From positions 1 to 62,796 of the forward strand of contig WPDH01000166.1 of the NCBI GenBank assembly GCA_019137255.1: a stretch of DNA of 62,796 bases, read 5' to 3'. This DNA comes from Corinectria fuckeliana (lineage: Eukaryota; Ascomycota; Sordariomycetes; Hypocreales; Nectriaceae). Position 1 is the stretch's first letter. Every line of letters begins with the position of its first letter. Below are positions 24,339-35,980 of this stretch, in pieces. The notes beneath the pieces are model-generated. The model was given only the letters and a program-made list of their open reading frames with translations, did no database searches and was not told the DNA's origin. The translations under genes and the position numbers were made by a program.

Positions 24339-25378
24339 ATGCCGAGCGTACAAAGCTTCAACACTCTCAGAGCCCGCTCATATGTGTCCCGGCTTCCGCT
24401 CTTCACTCGGGCAATAGTGGTCATCATCGTTGGCTTCTGGGTGGCAGGGTTTCAGTCGGTAGTGGACTTGCAGGCATGGGGGGCTCTAATCCCCGATCAG
24501 ATTAGCATATTAGCAGGTAAGTTTCTGCCCGAGATGTTTGACTCGACTGTGGGTGTATGTACTGACTTTGGCACCCATGGTAGCATACCGGCTGTCAACG
24601 TTTCCACTAATCCACCTGAATTTCTTCCATGCACTCCTCAATGTGTTGGCGTTGACGCCGCTGATGGAGAGGTTTGAGGGCGAGTACGGAACTTTGACGA
24701 CGCTGGCTCTGTTCTTTGGACGTAAGAGGGAACTGCAGAACCCTGTTTCACAGAATTTGTGACTGACTTGTTCCAGCCTTGACAACGATTCCGGGCGTGC
24801 TGTACGTGCTGGTTGAGAGAGGGATCTTCCGGGCGAACAACGAGGTTCTTGGTGCGAGGTGAGAGACTCCTTGAGAAGCAGACACCTTGTTGCGAATTCG
24901 GTTAACAGTGCGACGGCAGCTTGTGGGTATTCCTGCTACTTGGCATGGAGGCGATTCGAACTTACAAGACGAACCCGTACCTCATTATCGGCACCCATCA
25001 TATCCCTACTTGGATAATGCCGCTGTTCATGATTTTGGTTGTGGCGGCCTTGGTTCCGAGGACCAGCCTCTTAGGACATCTGTGCGGCGTGGGTGTTGGA
25101 TACCTTGGTAAGCTTTCTTACATCGATGGGTCAATGACAGGCTGACCGATGATTCTCTCGCAGCTGGCCTTGGTTATGTGAAGTTCCTTGCCCCCCCGGA
25201 GTGGGCACTTCGCTGGATTGAGTCACGACTCAACTTGTTGGCGATCCTACCTCACTACGTCAGCGTTGACCAGAAGACGTACGGCCGGTTTGGCGTGCTG
25301 CCAACGACTAATCGGACTGGACCAAATGGGAGCGCGGCGACTGAACTCGTGGGAACTACGCAGCGCTTGGGACCTTGA
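24339..25378 (+). CDS. rbd2: Rhomboid-family intramembrane protease, Rbd2-like
   Basis: This is a Golgi/endosome-type rhomboid serine protease. Exons read as 24339-24516, 24584-24721, 24777-24858, 24920-25107 and 25164-25378, giving 266 residues. Motifs in order are the first membrane segment, FPLIHLNFFHALLN in the early loop, the family landmark YGTLTTLALFFGPLTTIP, the putative catalytic Ser133 in LGASLW and the catalytic His186 in LLGHLCG. After the last helix comes the conserved HYVSVDQKTYGRFGVLP segment typical of fungal Rbd2. At least five hydrophobic stretches support a polytopic protein. In fungi Rbd2 acts on membrane substrates such as SREBP; that role is known for the family and not shown here. 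The ATG at 24339 starts the conserved protein, although the frame stays open upstream. Confidence 0.92.
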
Positions 25379-26085
25379 GCATGTGTTGGTCGGCCGATGA
25401 CACTGGCATAATTTCTTGTATTATAGAGTGGCATTGCACTTGGGAATCATTTCTGGGTCACTGGTTGGCATGGCATTTAAAAGACGGGATGCCGGATGGA
25501 AGGATTTGTCGGGTGTACTGGCTAGATCGACATTATTGTTGGCATGGTTGGTTAGGTGGGAGCAACTTGGGATGCTTTTATGGAGGCAGTTGTTGATGGG
25601 CCTGATGTGCCTAATGGACTGAAAGCCCTCAGGTACCTATGCCCTCATCAAGCCAGCAGTGGTTATTTGGTTGGTTCGTATTTGCTGCGATATCGGTATG
25701 AACTCTTAACAGTCTTAATAATTTAAACAAGTACGTATTCTTATACCACTAAGTAGTATGCCATTTCAGTGAGTGATGATCTTGGGATGTTGCACTACTA
25801 ATATCAACTAGAAGCCGATGAAGGACGCGTGAGCACGTGCGCAGGCGACAAAATGCTAAGCAAGCCACATGTCGCAAAGCTCCGATAGGCAGGAATAGCT
25901 GAGTCAGGCGTTGCCATTGGTGGGCCCGGCCTGAGAGTGTCGTCGGTACGTACCTCCTTGTCTGATTCGTGGAACCCACGAAGTGCGAATAGATGTCCAC
26001 GGAACTTCGTCTCGACGACAACTTAGAGGATTGAGTGTCCCGTGGAGTCACTCATCCCCAATTGCCCAGAAGGATCTCGTCGAAA
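25379..26085. other. Intergenic spacer rbd2-gaa1
   Basis: No gene is supported. It should hold the 3' end of the rhomboid transcript and the gaa1 promoter. Short frames are present without recognisable domains. Confidence 0.5.
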
Positions 26086-28161
26086 ATGTCGCGGCTCCTC
26101 TGTGAGTGTTTCCCCTAACCTCAAAGTCTCAAAGCCTCCCTGTCTGGTCTGTTGCTGACCCTCTGTTCTTGCTCTCTCCCAGCTTCGGCGCTGTCGCTGC
26201 GTCGCGATCCGCGCATCCTCAAACTCCCCCCTTACGTGTCCTTCCTCTGCATCCTGGTTGGCGTCGTCTGGCTCTTCCTCCTGCCACTCAACAACTATTC
26301 GCGCCGTACCTACATCTCCGAGAATGCGCTGCTGCCCGGTCAGGTGCATACCTACTTTGGCGGGAGCGAGCAGCATGTCCTGCGGGCGTACCGGCACGAG
26401 GTGGACGAGGTCGTGGGCCTGGATAACTACCAGTACGTTCTGCTGAAGGGCCGAGGAGCTTATGACACTGATTAGGAGTTGGCAGAATCAACGATAAGCT
26501 TGAGGAGATCCTGACAGGCGTCGGACTCAAGGTCGGTCGCCAGAATTACACGTACCACTCGGCTGGTGATGAGTATTCGGGCCAGAACCTTTACGCCATA
26601 CTCCAAGCCCCCCGCGGTGATGCCACCGAGGCTATCGTTCTGGTTGCCGCCTGGAAGAACGTCGAGGAGCAGCTGAACCGCAACGGCGTGTCCTTAGCCT
26701 TGACCTTGGTCCGATATTTCAAGCGTGCGTATTGGCCTGCGTAGTATATAGAAGGTTGTACCGAGCTGACTTATGAATGCAGGCTGGTCTCTCTGGTCCA
26801 AGGACATTATCCTGGTCGTCCCGCCGGACAGCAAGACGGGCACCCAGGCCTGGGTCGACGCCTACCATGACGCCCACAACCCCGAGCTGGTAGCCCCCCT
26901 ACCTCTCAAGTCTGGCGCTTTGCAGGGCGCCATCGCCATTGACTACCCGCAAGAGCAGCACTTCAAGGCTATCCATGTTATCTACGACGGCCCCAACGGC
27001 CAGTTGCCCAACCTGGACCTCATCAACTCCATCGTCAACATCGCCGGCGGCCAGATGGGCATGATCACCTCGATCCAGAAGATGAAGCAGCACACCAACA
27101 GCTACCCGGACCGGCTCCGGACGATGCTCCGCGGTATGATGAACCAGGGTCTTGGTTACGCCGCCGGTGCTCACAGCAGCTTCATTCCGTACCATATCGA
27201 CGCCGTTACACTGCAGCCCTATGGCGAGGGCTTCCAGGACGAGATGGCTATGGGTCGGCTGGTTGAAGGGTCTTTCCGCAGTCTCAACAACTTGCTCGAG
27301 CACTTGCACCAGAGCTTCTTCTTCTACCTCCTCACGCAGACGGACCGCTTCGTCAGTATCGGCACTTATCTTCCAAGCGCTATGCTGCTGGCCGCCAACT
27401 TTACCATCATGGCCATCTCGCTGTGGGTTAAGAGTGGCCAGTCGACAGCTCAGGGATCCGATAAGTCCAAGGCTAAGAGCAAAGGTAAAGGCAAGGGCGC
27501 AGTCAGCAGCTCCACGTTGGTATTAGCGCAAGCCGAAGGTCGTGACCTATTCCTCCCCTTAGCCATTGTCGCCGTCTGCCATGCCCTCTCCGTGGTGCCG
27601 CTGTATACCTTTAACCGGCTCCCTGCCAGTGTAAGTTCTTCCATCCCGTATTTCTCACTCACAGTACAGCGCAAGATGAAGTGGCTCACAATACCTTAGA
27701 TGCTGGCCCCGGCCTTTGCCATATTCTCCGCCATCTCCGCAACCATCCCCATCATCATCTCCTACCTCGTTACCGTCTTCTACAAACCCACCACCCAGCA
27801 CTTCCAGCTCACAAAGTCCTTCTCCCTCCTCGTCCTCGGCATGTGTCTCTCCACCCTCGCCACCCTCAACTTCTCCCTCGCCTTCCTCATCGGTGTCCTC
27901 GCCAGTCCTCTCAGCTTCGTCCGACCCGTCAAGAGCGCCGGCCTCCGCTGGTCCCTCGCCGGCCTGCTCAACGTCGTCGCCCCACCCACCGTCGTCTACA
28001 CCGCCGCTAAGATTTGGGGCGTCAGCATTGCCGACTTGCTACGGGAGGCGAGCTTCGGCTGGAACGTGTGGGGAATGTACACGCCCGTGCTAGTCTGGTG
28101 TCTCTGGTGGCCTGCGTGGTTAGTGGGCGTTATCAACGTGATTGAGATGCCTTCTGCGTAG
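26086..28161 (+). CDS. gaa1: GPI transamidase component Gaa1
   Basis: Gaa1 is a membrane subunit of the ER GPI transamidase, which attaches GPI anchors to protein C-termini. Exons read as 26086-26101, 26183-26432, 26486-26724, 26783-27630 and 27700-28161, giving 604 residues, the expected fungal length. The start is MSRLLSSALSLRRDPRILKLPPY, followed by one membrane span (VSFLCILVGVVWLFLLPL). A large lumenal domain follows, with the Gaa1 landmarks GQNLYAILQAPRGDATEA, VPPDSKTGTQAWVDAYH and a Q-G-A-I-A-D-Y type stretch. At least five C-terminal hydrophobic segments follow. A lysine/serine-rich loop (SDKSKAKSKGKGKG) lies between membrane segments. Exon 1 is only 16 nt long, so gene finders may miss the true start. 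Confidence 0.95.
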
Positions 28162-28447
28162 GAGTCGGATCGCTGGAGCTTCCCACAACGCCAATTTCTA
28201 TCAATGATGTACAACAATATGACACGTAAATGGAATAGATGTGATAAAGTGCTTTGTCTGGGATTGAAGGGACGACCAAGATTGGGATCGCAGGAAGTGT
28301 CAGATTAATAGCCATCCCTTGGGTGTGGGGAATAATATCTGCCCGAATAGAGGTTTCTAGCGTCTTATGTTGTACATTTGCGTCTCATTTTGGTCTCACA
28401 CCAACGCCACATCTGCAGCTGCTCTGCGGGAGGTCCCTGGCACTTGT

Positions 28448-29722
28448 CTACGCTGCCCACACATCCTTACCAGCAGATTCGATCCAGTTGCCGAGCTGAT
28501 TGACACTCGAGTCCCAGTCGAGGAGCCTCTGGCGCATGGCAGCAATCTGCTTCATGTCGAGCACCTTGGGCTGAACCCAGGTGATGTGCGCCACACCATC
28601 TACCTGGTCAATGGTTCCCCGGAGGAGGCCCAGGCTCAGGGCCTTCATGATGAGGTGCTCAATTTCCTCAGGGCGGACCTTGGTCTCCTGAGCGATGGTG
28701 GTGAAGGACATGGCACGATCGTGGGGGGGTCGGCGGAAGACGGCCTCGGTGAGGGCGGCGAGGTAGATCTTCTGACGGAGCTGCACGGCGTGGTGGTCGA
28801 GGAGCTTGTTAGATTCGACACGGTCGGCGAGGACATCGAAGGCGCCAAGGTCTCCGCGGTTGAAGGCGAAGAGGAGGTCTCGCATCCAGGAGTGTTCGCT
28901 CTTGGCTAGGATATCGAGAATGGGGTGTAGTAGCAGCTCGCCGAAGTTGTAGATGCTGGTGGAGACAAGAGCGGCGATGCTCAAGTGGTAGGCTCGCTTG
29001 TGGCGCTCGACAGGCGAGAGAGAGGCCAGGTCAATGCAGGCAAGGTAGAGGAGGGCATTACGGTAGTAGTTAGAGAAGTCCATCTTGCGCTAGAGGTGGG
29101 GTCAAGTCAGATGCATGCCAACAGCCATGGACAGGAGTAGGCGAAGAAGAGTGACGTACCTGGTAATAGCTGGCATTCGCATCATAGAAAGCAGCATGAA
29201 CAACGGTTTCGACGGAATCAAACGAGTCCAGTATCCTCTCTGCGTTATCCAGATCCTTTCGTGCACCGTCCAAGTCATCCAGGTCCAGCTTCACTCGAGC
29301 AACGGCCACTGAGGCAAAAACGAGAGCGTCTTGGGAGTTCTCGTTGTCAACCTTCTTGGCGACGGCTTGCAGGAAGACCAAGCGCTCTTCGTCATCTGTA
29401 GGAGGGGGATCGGTCAGCACGTCCGGAGGAGGGGCACGCCCAATGACGACGTACCTGAGCACTCAGTAGCAGCCTTGAGAGCGAGATCTACGAGCTTGAG
29501 CTGGTTGATCTTGTCGGCAAACTTAAGGATGAAGACCCTGTAGAAGGCCAGCCGTTGAGGGGCGCTGCCCGGGTGGCTGAAGAAGTCGACGAGGGCATTG
29601 GTGAGCTGGTGCCAGAGCTTGCGCTCCCAGAAGTTCTCGAAGTCGAGGATGAGGGGCTGGAGCTCTTCGGGAGCCTCGTCTCGCTGATCGGCGAGGAAAT
29701 CGGGGATGGCGTCGCCGCTCAT
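28448..29722 (-). CDS. rpn9: 26S proteasome regulatory subunit Rpn9 (PSMD13)
   Basis: Rpn9 is a lid subunit of the 19S regulatory particle. On the minus strand the exons are 29455-29722, 29160-29395 and 28448-29089, which give 381 residues. The N-terminus begins MSGDAIPDFLADQRDEAPEEL, followed by helical repeats. The C-terminal part holds a PCI domain ending in a winged helix (FTTIAQETKVRPEEIEHLIMK) and the conserved ITWVQPKVLDM segment. Length and motif order match the family. The gene is divergent from nuo40 with 553 bp between the start codons, so the two may share a promoter region. Both introns have GTACGT donors. Confidence 0.95.
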
Positions 29723-30275
29723 GATGGGCGTATGTGGATGGCGTATGCAGTGGTGGTGATGTATATGGGTAAGTGTATTTGTGGCAGGGCAGCGGGTAGC
29801 TTGCACCTCACCGAGCTGGAGAAGGATTTCGTGGAAATTCGAGACTCGACGTAAGAGGGATTCGCGGATCGCAAAGAGGTAGCTTGGCTTGCTTGAAGTC
29901 CCCTGTAAAGGCAGATGAAGTCGTGGCGATGGGGAGAAATGGAATTGTTGCGGAGATAGTTGCTGTAATTAGGTAGGCCTAGATTCCAGTTACAAGCTCG
30001 CTAACGCGGCTGGCAGGCAGCCTGGTGTCGCAATCTCTAAATGCGCACGGACCATTGCTGGCATCTCACTATCAAAAGCTGGACGGCGGCACAGTAGATG
30101 TGGCACAGGGCAGGTCGGATTTCTGGCTGCTCGTGGTTTCACACGTGACCCCGAATTAGCGTCCCAGAGGCTCGACCTTCGTTCCCGGCCATCACCAAAC
30201 ATTGCCGTTGCGACGAACCTAAGCCAATTGAGAGAGAACGCAGCATTCCCCCCCGCACTCTGGACATTCGCAAGC
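29723..30275. promoter_or_regulatory. Divergent promoter region rpn9 / nuo40
   Basis: This is the 553-bp interval between the divergent start codons of rpn9 (minus) and nuo40 (plus). No open frame in it resembles a gene. Specific binding sites cannot be assigned. I see no obvious copy of the yeast Rpn4 box. Confidence 0.5.
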
Positions 30276-31923
30276 ATGGCTTCGCCTCTTCTTGTTGCGC
30301 GGTCAGCCCGCAAGGTCGCCCACAATGTGGCCGGCAAGCGACTCCTCTCCGACATTTCCATCACCCGGACCGGCAAGCCCATCATCCGAATCGAGGGTGG
30401 CCGGTGAGTCCCAGACAGCTCCTCCGTGGCACCTACGATGCCACTTTCTCTCCATTTCCATTGCTAACGAGTCCTCGCGTGCTTTTAGCTCATCTCTTGG
30501 AGGTGCGAACGATCGAACCACGAAATCCCAAAAACGACGCTGACGATGATTAACTAGGCCACACTGCGACGGTATTTGGCGCAACCGGCCAATTGGGACG
30601 CTACATTGTGAACCGCCTGGGTGAGCACCAAGCCCCGAAGCTGGCGAGATATCTATGAAGCGGGAGACTGACAATTGTCGCACAGCCCGCCAGGGTTGCA
30701 CCGTCGTCGTTCCCTTCCGCGAGGAGATGACCAAGCGCCACCTCAAGGTGACCGGAGATCTCGGCCGCGTCGTCTTTGTCGTATGTCACATCACATTCTC
30801 GACCTTATACATCGTTTGTCGAGAATCCTGCTACAACTTGGTTCATATAGGAATACGACCTTCATAATACGGCTTCCATCGAGGCTAGCGTCAGGCACTC
30901 TGACATTGTCTTGAACCTGATTGGCCGAGACTACCCGACTAAGTATGTCGCCTAGGGGAGCTGCCACGACGAGTAACAATAATGAGCAATGGGCTGATGA
31001 CGCATCAAGGAACTTCTCGCTAGAGGACGTGCATGTCGAAGGCACGGAGCGGATCGTCGAGGCTGTCGCCAAGTATGATGTCGACCGATATATCCACATT
31101 TCGTCTCACAACGCCAACTCCCAGTCGACCTCTGAGTTCTTTGCTACCAAGGTCAGTAATGCCAGAATGCCGCTTGCGTACACAGAGAATGATCCTGACA
31201 TCCAACCAGGGTCGCGGTGAGGAGGTCGCCCGAAGCATCTTCCCCGAGACGACGCTGGTCCGACCTGCGCCGGTCTTCGGATTCGAGGACAACCTTCTGC
31301 TGAAGCTGGCTGGCGTCACCAACCTATTTACCTCCAACAGCATGCAACAGAGCTTCTGGCCTGTTCACGTAAGTCACGTTCTGTTACGTTTCTCGAAGCT
31401 GCTGCGCATGTTGACTGACGAGTTTAGTCAATCGACATCGGCGCTGCCCTAGAGAAGATCACCTACGACGACTCGACTACCGGACAGACGTTTGAGCTCT
31501 ATGGACCCAAGAGGTACAGCATGCGGGAGATTGCGGATATGGTGGACAAGGAGATTTACAACAAGCGACGACACATCAACCTACCCAAGGCGATCCTCAA
31601 GCCCGTTGCTGGAGTGCTGAACCGGGCGCTCTGGTGGCACACCATGTCTTCGGACGAGATTGAGCGAGAGTTCATGGACCAGGTCATCGATCCCGAGGCC
31701 AAGACTTTCAAGGATCTAGACATTGAGCCTGGTGACATTGCTAATTTCACCTACCACTACCTGGTAAGTGACATGGGTGTATATGATGTCAATGAGGGGG
31801 ATATATGGCTGACAATCATTACAGCAAGGATTCCGAAGCCAAAACTTCTATGATCTGCCTCCGGCAACAGAGAGGGAGAAGCGAGAGGAGAAGAAATACA
31901 TCCACGTCCTGGATGAGTTGTAG
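30276..31923 (+). CDS. nuo40: NADH:ubiquinone oxidoreductase 40 kDa subunit (NDUFA9-type)
   Basis: This is an accessory subunit of mitochondrial complex I with an SDR-like NADPH-binding fold. Nine exons read as 30276-30403, 30489-30502, 30558-30620, 30686-30780, 30851-30942, 31010-31151, 31210-31368, 31428-31763 and 31825-31923, giving 375 residues. An arginine-rich presequence (MASPLLVARSARKVAHNV) precedes GGRSSLGG and the dinucleotide-binding loop TVFGATGQLGRY (about residues 52-62). Later landmarks are DIVLNLIGRDYPTKNF, YIHISSHNAN, VRPAPVFGFEDN and the C-terminal GFRSQNFYDLPP. The second exon is only 14 nt. All splice phases agree, and the length equals what I recall for the Neurospora 40 kDa subunit. 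Confidence 0.94.
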
Positions 31924-32322
31924 AGGAGCTTTGCATCTGGTACCTATACGGTATGGAGAGCAATATTGAGAGTGTCGTTGGCCAGATGGCTAAGACAGGC
32001 GGACCAGCCGACAGAGTCCGTGTAAATAGGGCCGCCTAGATTAGAGAGTCTGCGTGTCCGAACAATTGTACAGGTTTCCTTTGGTTGATTATGAGCGAGT
32101 AAGCAAGTGGATGAGTGAGACGGAGGGGTGAGTCGACCATCATCGCATCAAATAGGGGCAGCTTACCCTGCACCTTCAAAGTGGGGGAAATGTGAGGAAA
32201 GTGCCCCGCCAAAAAACAACCAAGCCTCATCAACCCCACCACGGCGAGCGCATCAATATCACGACCAGCATAGTAAACATATCTTTGTGTAGACTCTGTG
32301 TATCCGTCCGTGCCAGCTCGCG
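31924..32322. other. Intergenic spacer nuo40-efm5
   Basis: This spacer between two genes on the same strand contains no gene or structured element that I can support. Confidence 0.5.
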
Positions 32323-33695
32323 ATGGACAGCGATGATGAGCCTATGTAAGGAAGCATCTCCCCACTGTGCTACTGCTTCTAAATCCCAATTGCTCAATCA
32401 AAGGATCCGCCCGCTGACACACAAGATGATGGTCCAGAACCCTCTCAAGTCACGCCCTGGCTGCGCTGTCTGAGTTCCATGCCGAAAAGGACGCCCACCA
32501 ACAGACGTTTGAGAAGCTCAAGACCTGTATTACGGAAGAAGCTGAAGACGAGGCCGGAGATGCGGCCGGGGGTCCTGCGGCGACGGCCGGCGACGTACCG
32601 TTGTCCATGACCGCATTCGTCGAGGATTGGAACGAGTCGCAGTTTTGGGTACGTAAAGAAGATGCTACTCCCGGCGGCTATCGGGCTTGGTGGAGATTGG
32701 CTTCGTGATGGGCTCCCCGTGTCGCATGCCAGGCGTTACATATTCATTACGTACTTGCGTTCTTGGCTACACGCCGTTCTCACGAATGCCTTCCCCGTCA
32801 CTGCCCCAGAATCTCCAGGTTGACCAGCATCAAGTCTTGGCCTACAGGATAACTGACTGACTATCAACGCGCCTTGCTCAATAGTACGTGGACGAGTCGG
32901 CCACCATCCTGGCCGAGGAGCTTCTCCATGGCGCTTCGTCCTCTACTACCATTGGCGTCTTGTCCACTCCGAGTGTCTTTGTCGCCCTCAAGAACATAGT
33001 GGTGAGCTTGGCTCGGGCTCTTACGCCACCCTCCTCCCAAACGATGCCGACGGAGGGAAGAATGCTGACCGTTCGGGCTGGCTGCACCCCAGTAGAGAAA
33101 GCAACCCGTCCAACAACGACCCAAGCTGGTGTTGTTCGAGCATGACGATCGTTTCAACGTCTTCCCCGAGTTTGTCTTCTATGACTATCAGCAGCCCTTC
33201 AAGCTCCCAGGTAGCCACCACCCCGTTTCCAGTTCTGCCCGGAGATGCGAACAAGGCCAATCGTCCCTTCTCCCTTCTCATTTCAAGTGCATTGACCTGG
33301 CCAGACTGAGCCATCAGACTGACTGATTCCTGCAGGTGAGCTTAAAGGGACATTAGACTGCGTCATCATTGACCCGCCCTTCTTCAACAACGACTGTCAG
33401 ACTAAGTGTTTGTCGCATCTGCGTTTCCTCCTCTCCTCTCCTTTGCTGATATGACACTGCTGCAGTTGCCCTTACCGCCACATGGCTTCTCAAGCCCCCC
33501 CCCAGACCCGCCTCGATGCCTCGCGTCATCGTCTGCACCGGCGAGAGAATGGCTTCTATCGTCTTAAAGCTCTACCGCTCCTTCGAGGTTCGCCCTACCA
33601 CGTTCGAGCCCGCCCACGCAGGTCTGAGCAACCAGTACTATTGCTATGCCAACTTCGAGAGCCCAAGATGGACATGGCGACCAGAGACGGACTAA
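32323..33695 (+). CDS. efm5: Protein-lysine N-methyltransferase, Efm5 type (eEF1A-KMT1)
   Basis: This is an S-adenosylmethionine-dependent methyltransferase of the N6AMT2/Efm5 family, which methylates a lysine of elongation factor 1A. Exons read as 32323-32345, 32438-32648, 32885-33001, 33096-33210, 33336-33407 and 33466-33695, giving 255 residues. The start MDSDDEPITLSSHALAALSEF is typical. The FVEDWNESQFWY motif, the central STPSVFVALKN and the catalytic DPPF box (VIIDPPFFNNDCQTK) follow. The protein ends ANFESPRWTWRPETD. For exon 5 I chose donor T|GTTTGT, not the earlier GTGTTT, because only that choice keeps CQTKFALTATWL in frame. The stretch after the DPPF box contains a short proline run. 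Confidence 0.9.
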
Positions 33696-34063
33696 ACCTC
33701 CTGTTGGGCTTTACTATACCTAATAATGCTACATCACTCGTACTCTCCTATGCATGTGAGAAAGCGCCTGCCATCACACGCCCTGTGGGTCATACGCCCC
33801 CTTTCCGCCCGAGACAGGGTATTATCAGTCCTCAGCAATTTCCTACAGAGTGCTCAATTCCAAACTATGCGCCGAGCTATGCATCCCCAGTCTGGGTGTC
33901 TGTCTTTCCTCTCCCAGAGCGTGTTTTGTCTTTGAATATCCGTTGACGCCGGTATAGTGCCTTTCGTCCCTCAGCTCCCTCTACTCCATTTCACCCCTAT
34001 CCGCCTCCGTCGCCCTGTATCGCCCTTCACTAATCCGCTCCCTCGCTCACTCCATCCATGCTA
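33696..34063. other. Convergent 3' spacer efm5 / ubp8
   Basis: This 368-bp interval between convergent stop codons holds the two 3' ends. No gene is seen. Near 34035-34080 a short segment (ATCCGCTCCCT) recurs as its inverse (AGGGAGCGGAT), partly inside the ubp8 end; it could form a hairpin. Confidence 0.45.
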
Positions 34064-35980
34064 TCAAGTTAGGGAGCGGATAATGTAGAATAACAGATAC
34101 GCTTGAGCACCAAGGACCTCGGACATGCTCGCTAGCTCCACCTTGTGATCGTTGAATTTGAACCACTGTGACAGAAACTGTTAGCTAACGTCGTGATGCT
34201 GTCAACGCTTCTCGTCTCCATCAGCTCACCTGGTCCCCAACTCTGCAATATGATACGTAGTGGCCAGTTTCGATCTCGCCCACGTGAACCACCACACTCA
34301 ATAGGTCATATGTGCATGACCGCTCTAGCTCAAGGTTTTCGCGGCTATCTTGACTGCGTACCCGTTGGGTATAGGGCAACATGTTAAGTGCCAGTGGGAA
34401 CCTCACTGCGTTGTCAATCTTGGACGCTGCTCGGTCATGCCGGCCCTGCCTGTACTCAAAGCGCTGCAGCTTGTTAGTGTCGTCTTGGAGTACATCCAGT
34501 TGAGGCAGTGCCCGTCTACTCACTTTGAGCTGTACGGATAAGACGTTTGGAAGACGCTTGATGCTAGCGTGCCTCCTAGCCTGTTGAGTTGATTTGCAAT
34601 GATTGCACCGGTACTCGCACTTATCCGACTTAATGTACTCCTCATCTAGGCATTCCTTCAAGGTCAACGCCGGCTTTTTCTGGCCCGTCTTCCTAATTCG
34701 TTTCTGAACCAGGTGATCTAACCCCAAGCTCAGGTCCAGGAACGACTGGACCGAGTAGCTCGTTCCGCTGCAGTTCTGGCAAGTTGTCGTCGTCTGCATC
34801 TTACCATAGAATGTCTGGTGGATGATGCAGTTGCACGTATGCTCGCTTCCGGTTTCGGGTTTCTTCCCGTCTCCAGTTCGCTCGTGCAGCTCCTCGGCCA
34901 GAAACTGGAAGAATTCGTGGGCATCCTGCTCCTTAGTGGTGACCAGATTTTCAAACGCTTTCTTTTCCGAGATCCAAAATCCCGACAGAATATTAGCGGC
35001 GGTATACCCGTTAGTGTTCTCGAGCGCATAGAAATCTTGGAACATGTCATCCATCGCACAACTAAGGCAGTGAGGCACTTGACAATCGTTGCTGTGGTGC
35101 CCATCGCTGAGGTAGAAGTTCCGAAGTAGGGGATTGTGTAGGAAGCTCTGAAGGACAACGTTCTGGTAGCAGGTGGCGCCCGCGTTGTAGATGCCTCGGA
35201 GACCGTTTGCGCGGCATGAAGCTATGGTGGTGTTAGAGGAGATGTAGCGAGGGTCTTCCTTGACCGAATCGGTGAAGAGCTCGTCGTGCTTTCTCTTCCG
35301 GCCTACTGGTCCAGTTAGTCGATGTTTGATGAGTGTCCCATAGGTTGATGGGTTATAGCAGCGGAGGGCAACATGGGGGCTCGGGCGCCTCCGACAATGA
35401 GCTGGACATCAAGCTACTCACCAGTGAAAGAGCCCGTTCCTATCTTACGCACTCGAAGCTCCTCCAGAGTAGGATCCCAGACTAGATCATCGCATATCTG
35501 ACAATACAGAGACCCGCTCCGCGAATCGACGTCTGGTCTAAATTAGCAAAGATTCTAACTGGAGCAGTTGGGCCATCCACGCACAGAATCGATGTGACTT
35601 CTTAGTCCCATGTTTTAGTCTATCGTCCTCGCAAACGGTTGTGGGGCATTGTAGGCAGAGGTAATTGGAGGTCAGGGAGGTAACAGGACGTCCTTCTTGG
35701 TTGGTCGAGGTTTGAGGGACGATCGGGTTGTGGTCGAAGATGCCGCGAAGGATCATTTTGTAGTGGGCGATGGAGCTGTTCATAACCTCTTGGCCTTGGC
35801 CAAATAGAAGCTGCACATGTTCTGAGTGACTGTTAGAAGGAGGGACGGTAGCTCGTGGCGCTCTCAAAGGCTTGCCCACTGGAGGGAGATCGTACCACAG
35901 CCGAACATTGGCGACCCCGGGCTGGGGGATTTGACCTTGGCATTCTTCGGGGAAGCGGGAGTGGTTGGACGAGCCGACAT
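34064..35980 (-). CDS. ubp8: Ubiquitin C-terminal hydrolase Ubp8 (SAGA deubiquitinase)
   Basis: This is the catalytic subunit of the SAGA deubiquitinating module, which removes ubiquitin from histone H2B. Minus-strand exons read as 35896-35980, 35585-35821, 35422-35532, 34524-35302, 34230-34463 and 34064-34165, giving 515 residues. The start is MSARPTTPASPKNAK. A zinc-finger UBP domain follows, with FGCEHVQLL, YLCLQCPTT, HGTKKSHRF and LYCQICDD. The USP core has the catalytic Cys189 in NAGATCYQN, the zinc-binding pairs CQNC and CNHC, the catalytic His472 in TGHYVSY and the FNDHKV box. NAGATCYQN differs slightly from the commoner NMGATCF form. The exon 1/2 junction was set by the frame that yields GCEHVQ. 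The gene is convergent with efm5 and divergent from the hydrolase gene. Confidence 0.94.
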
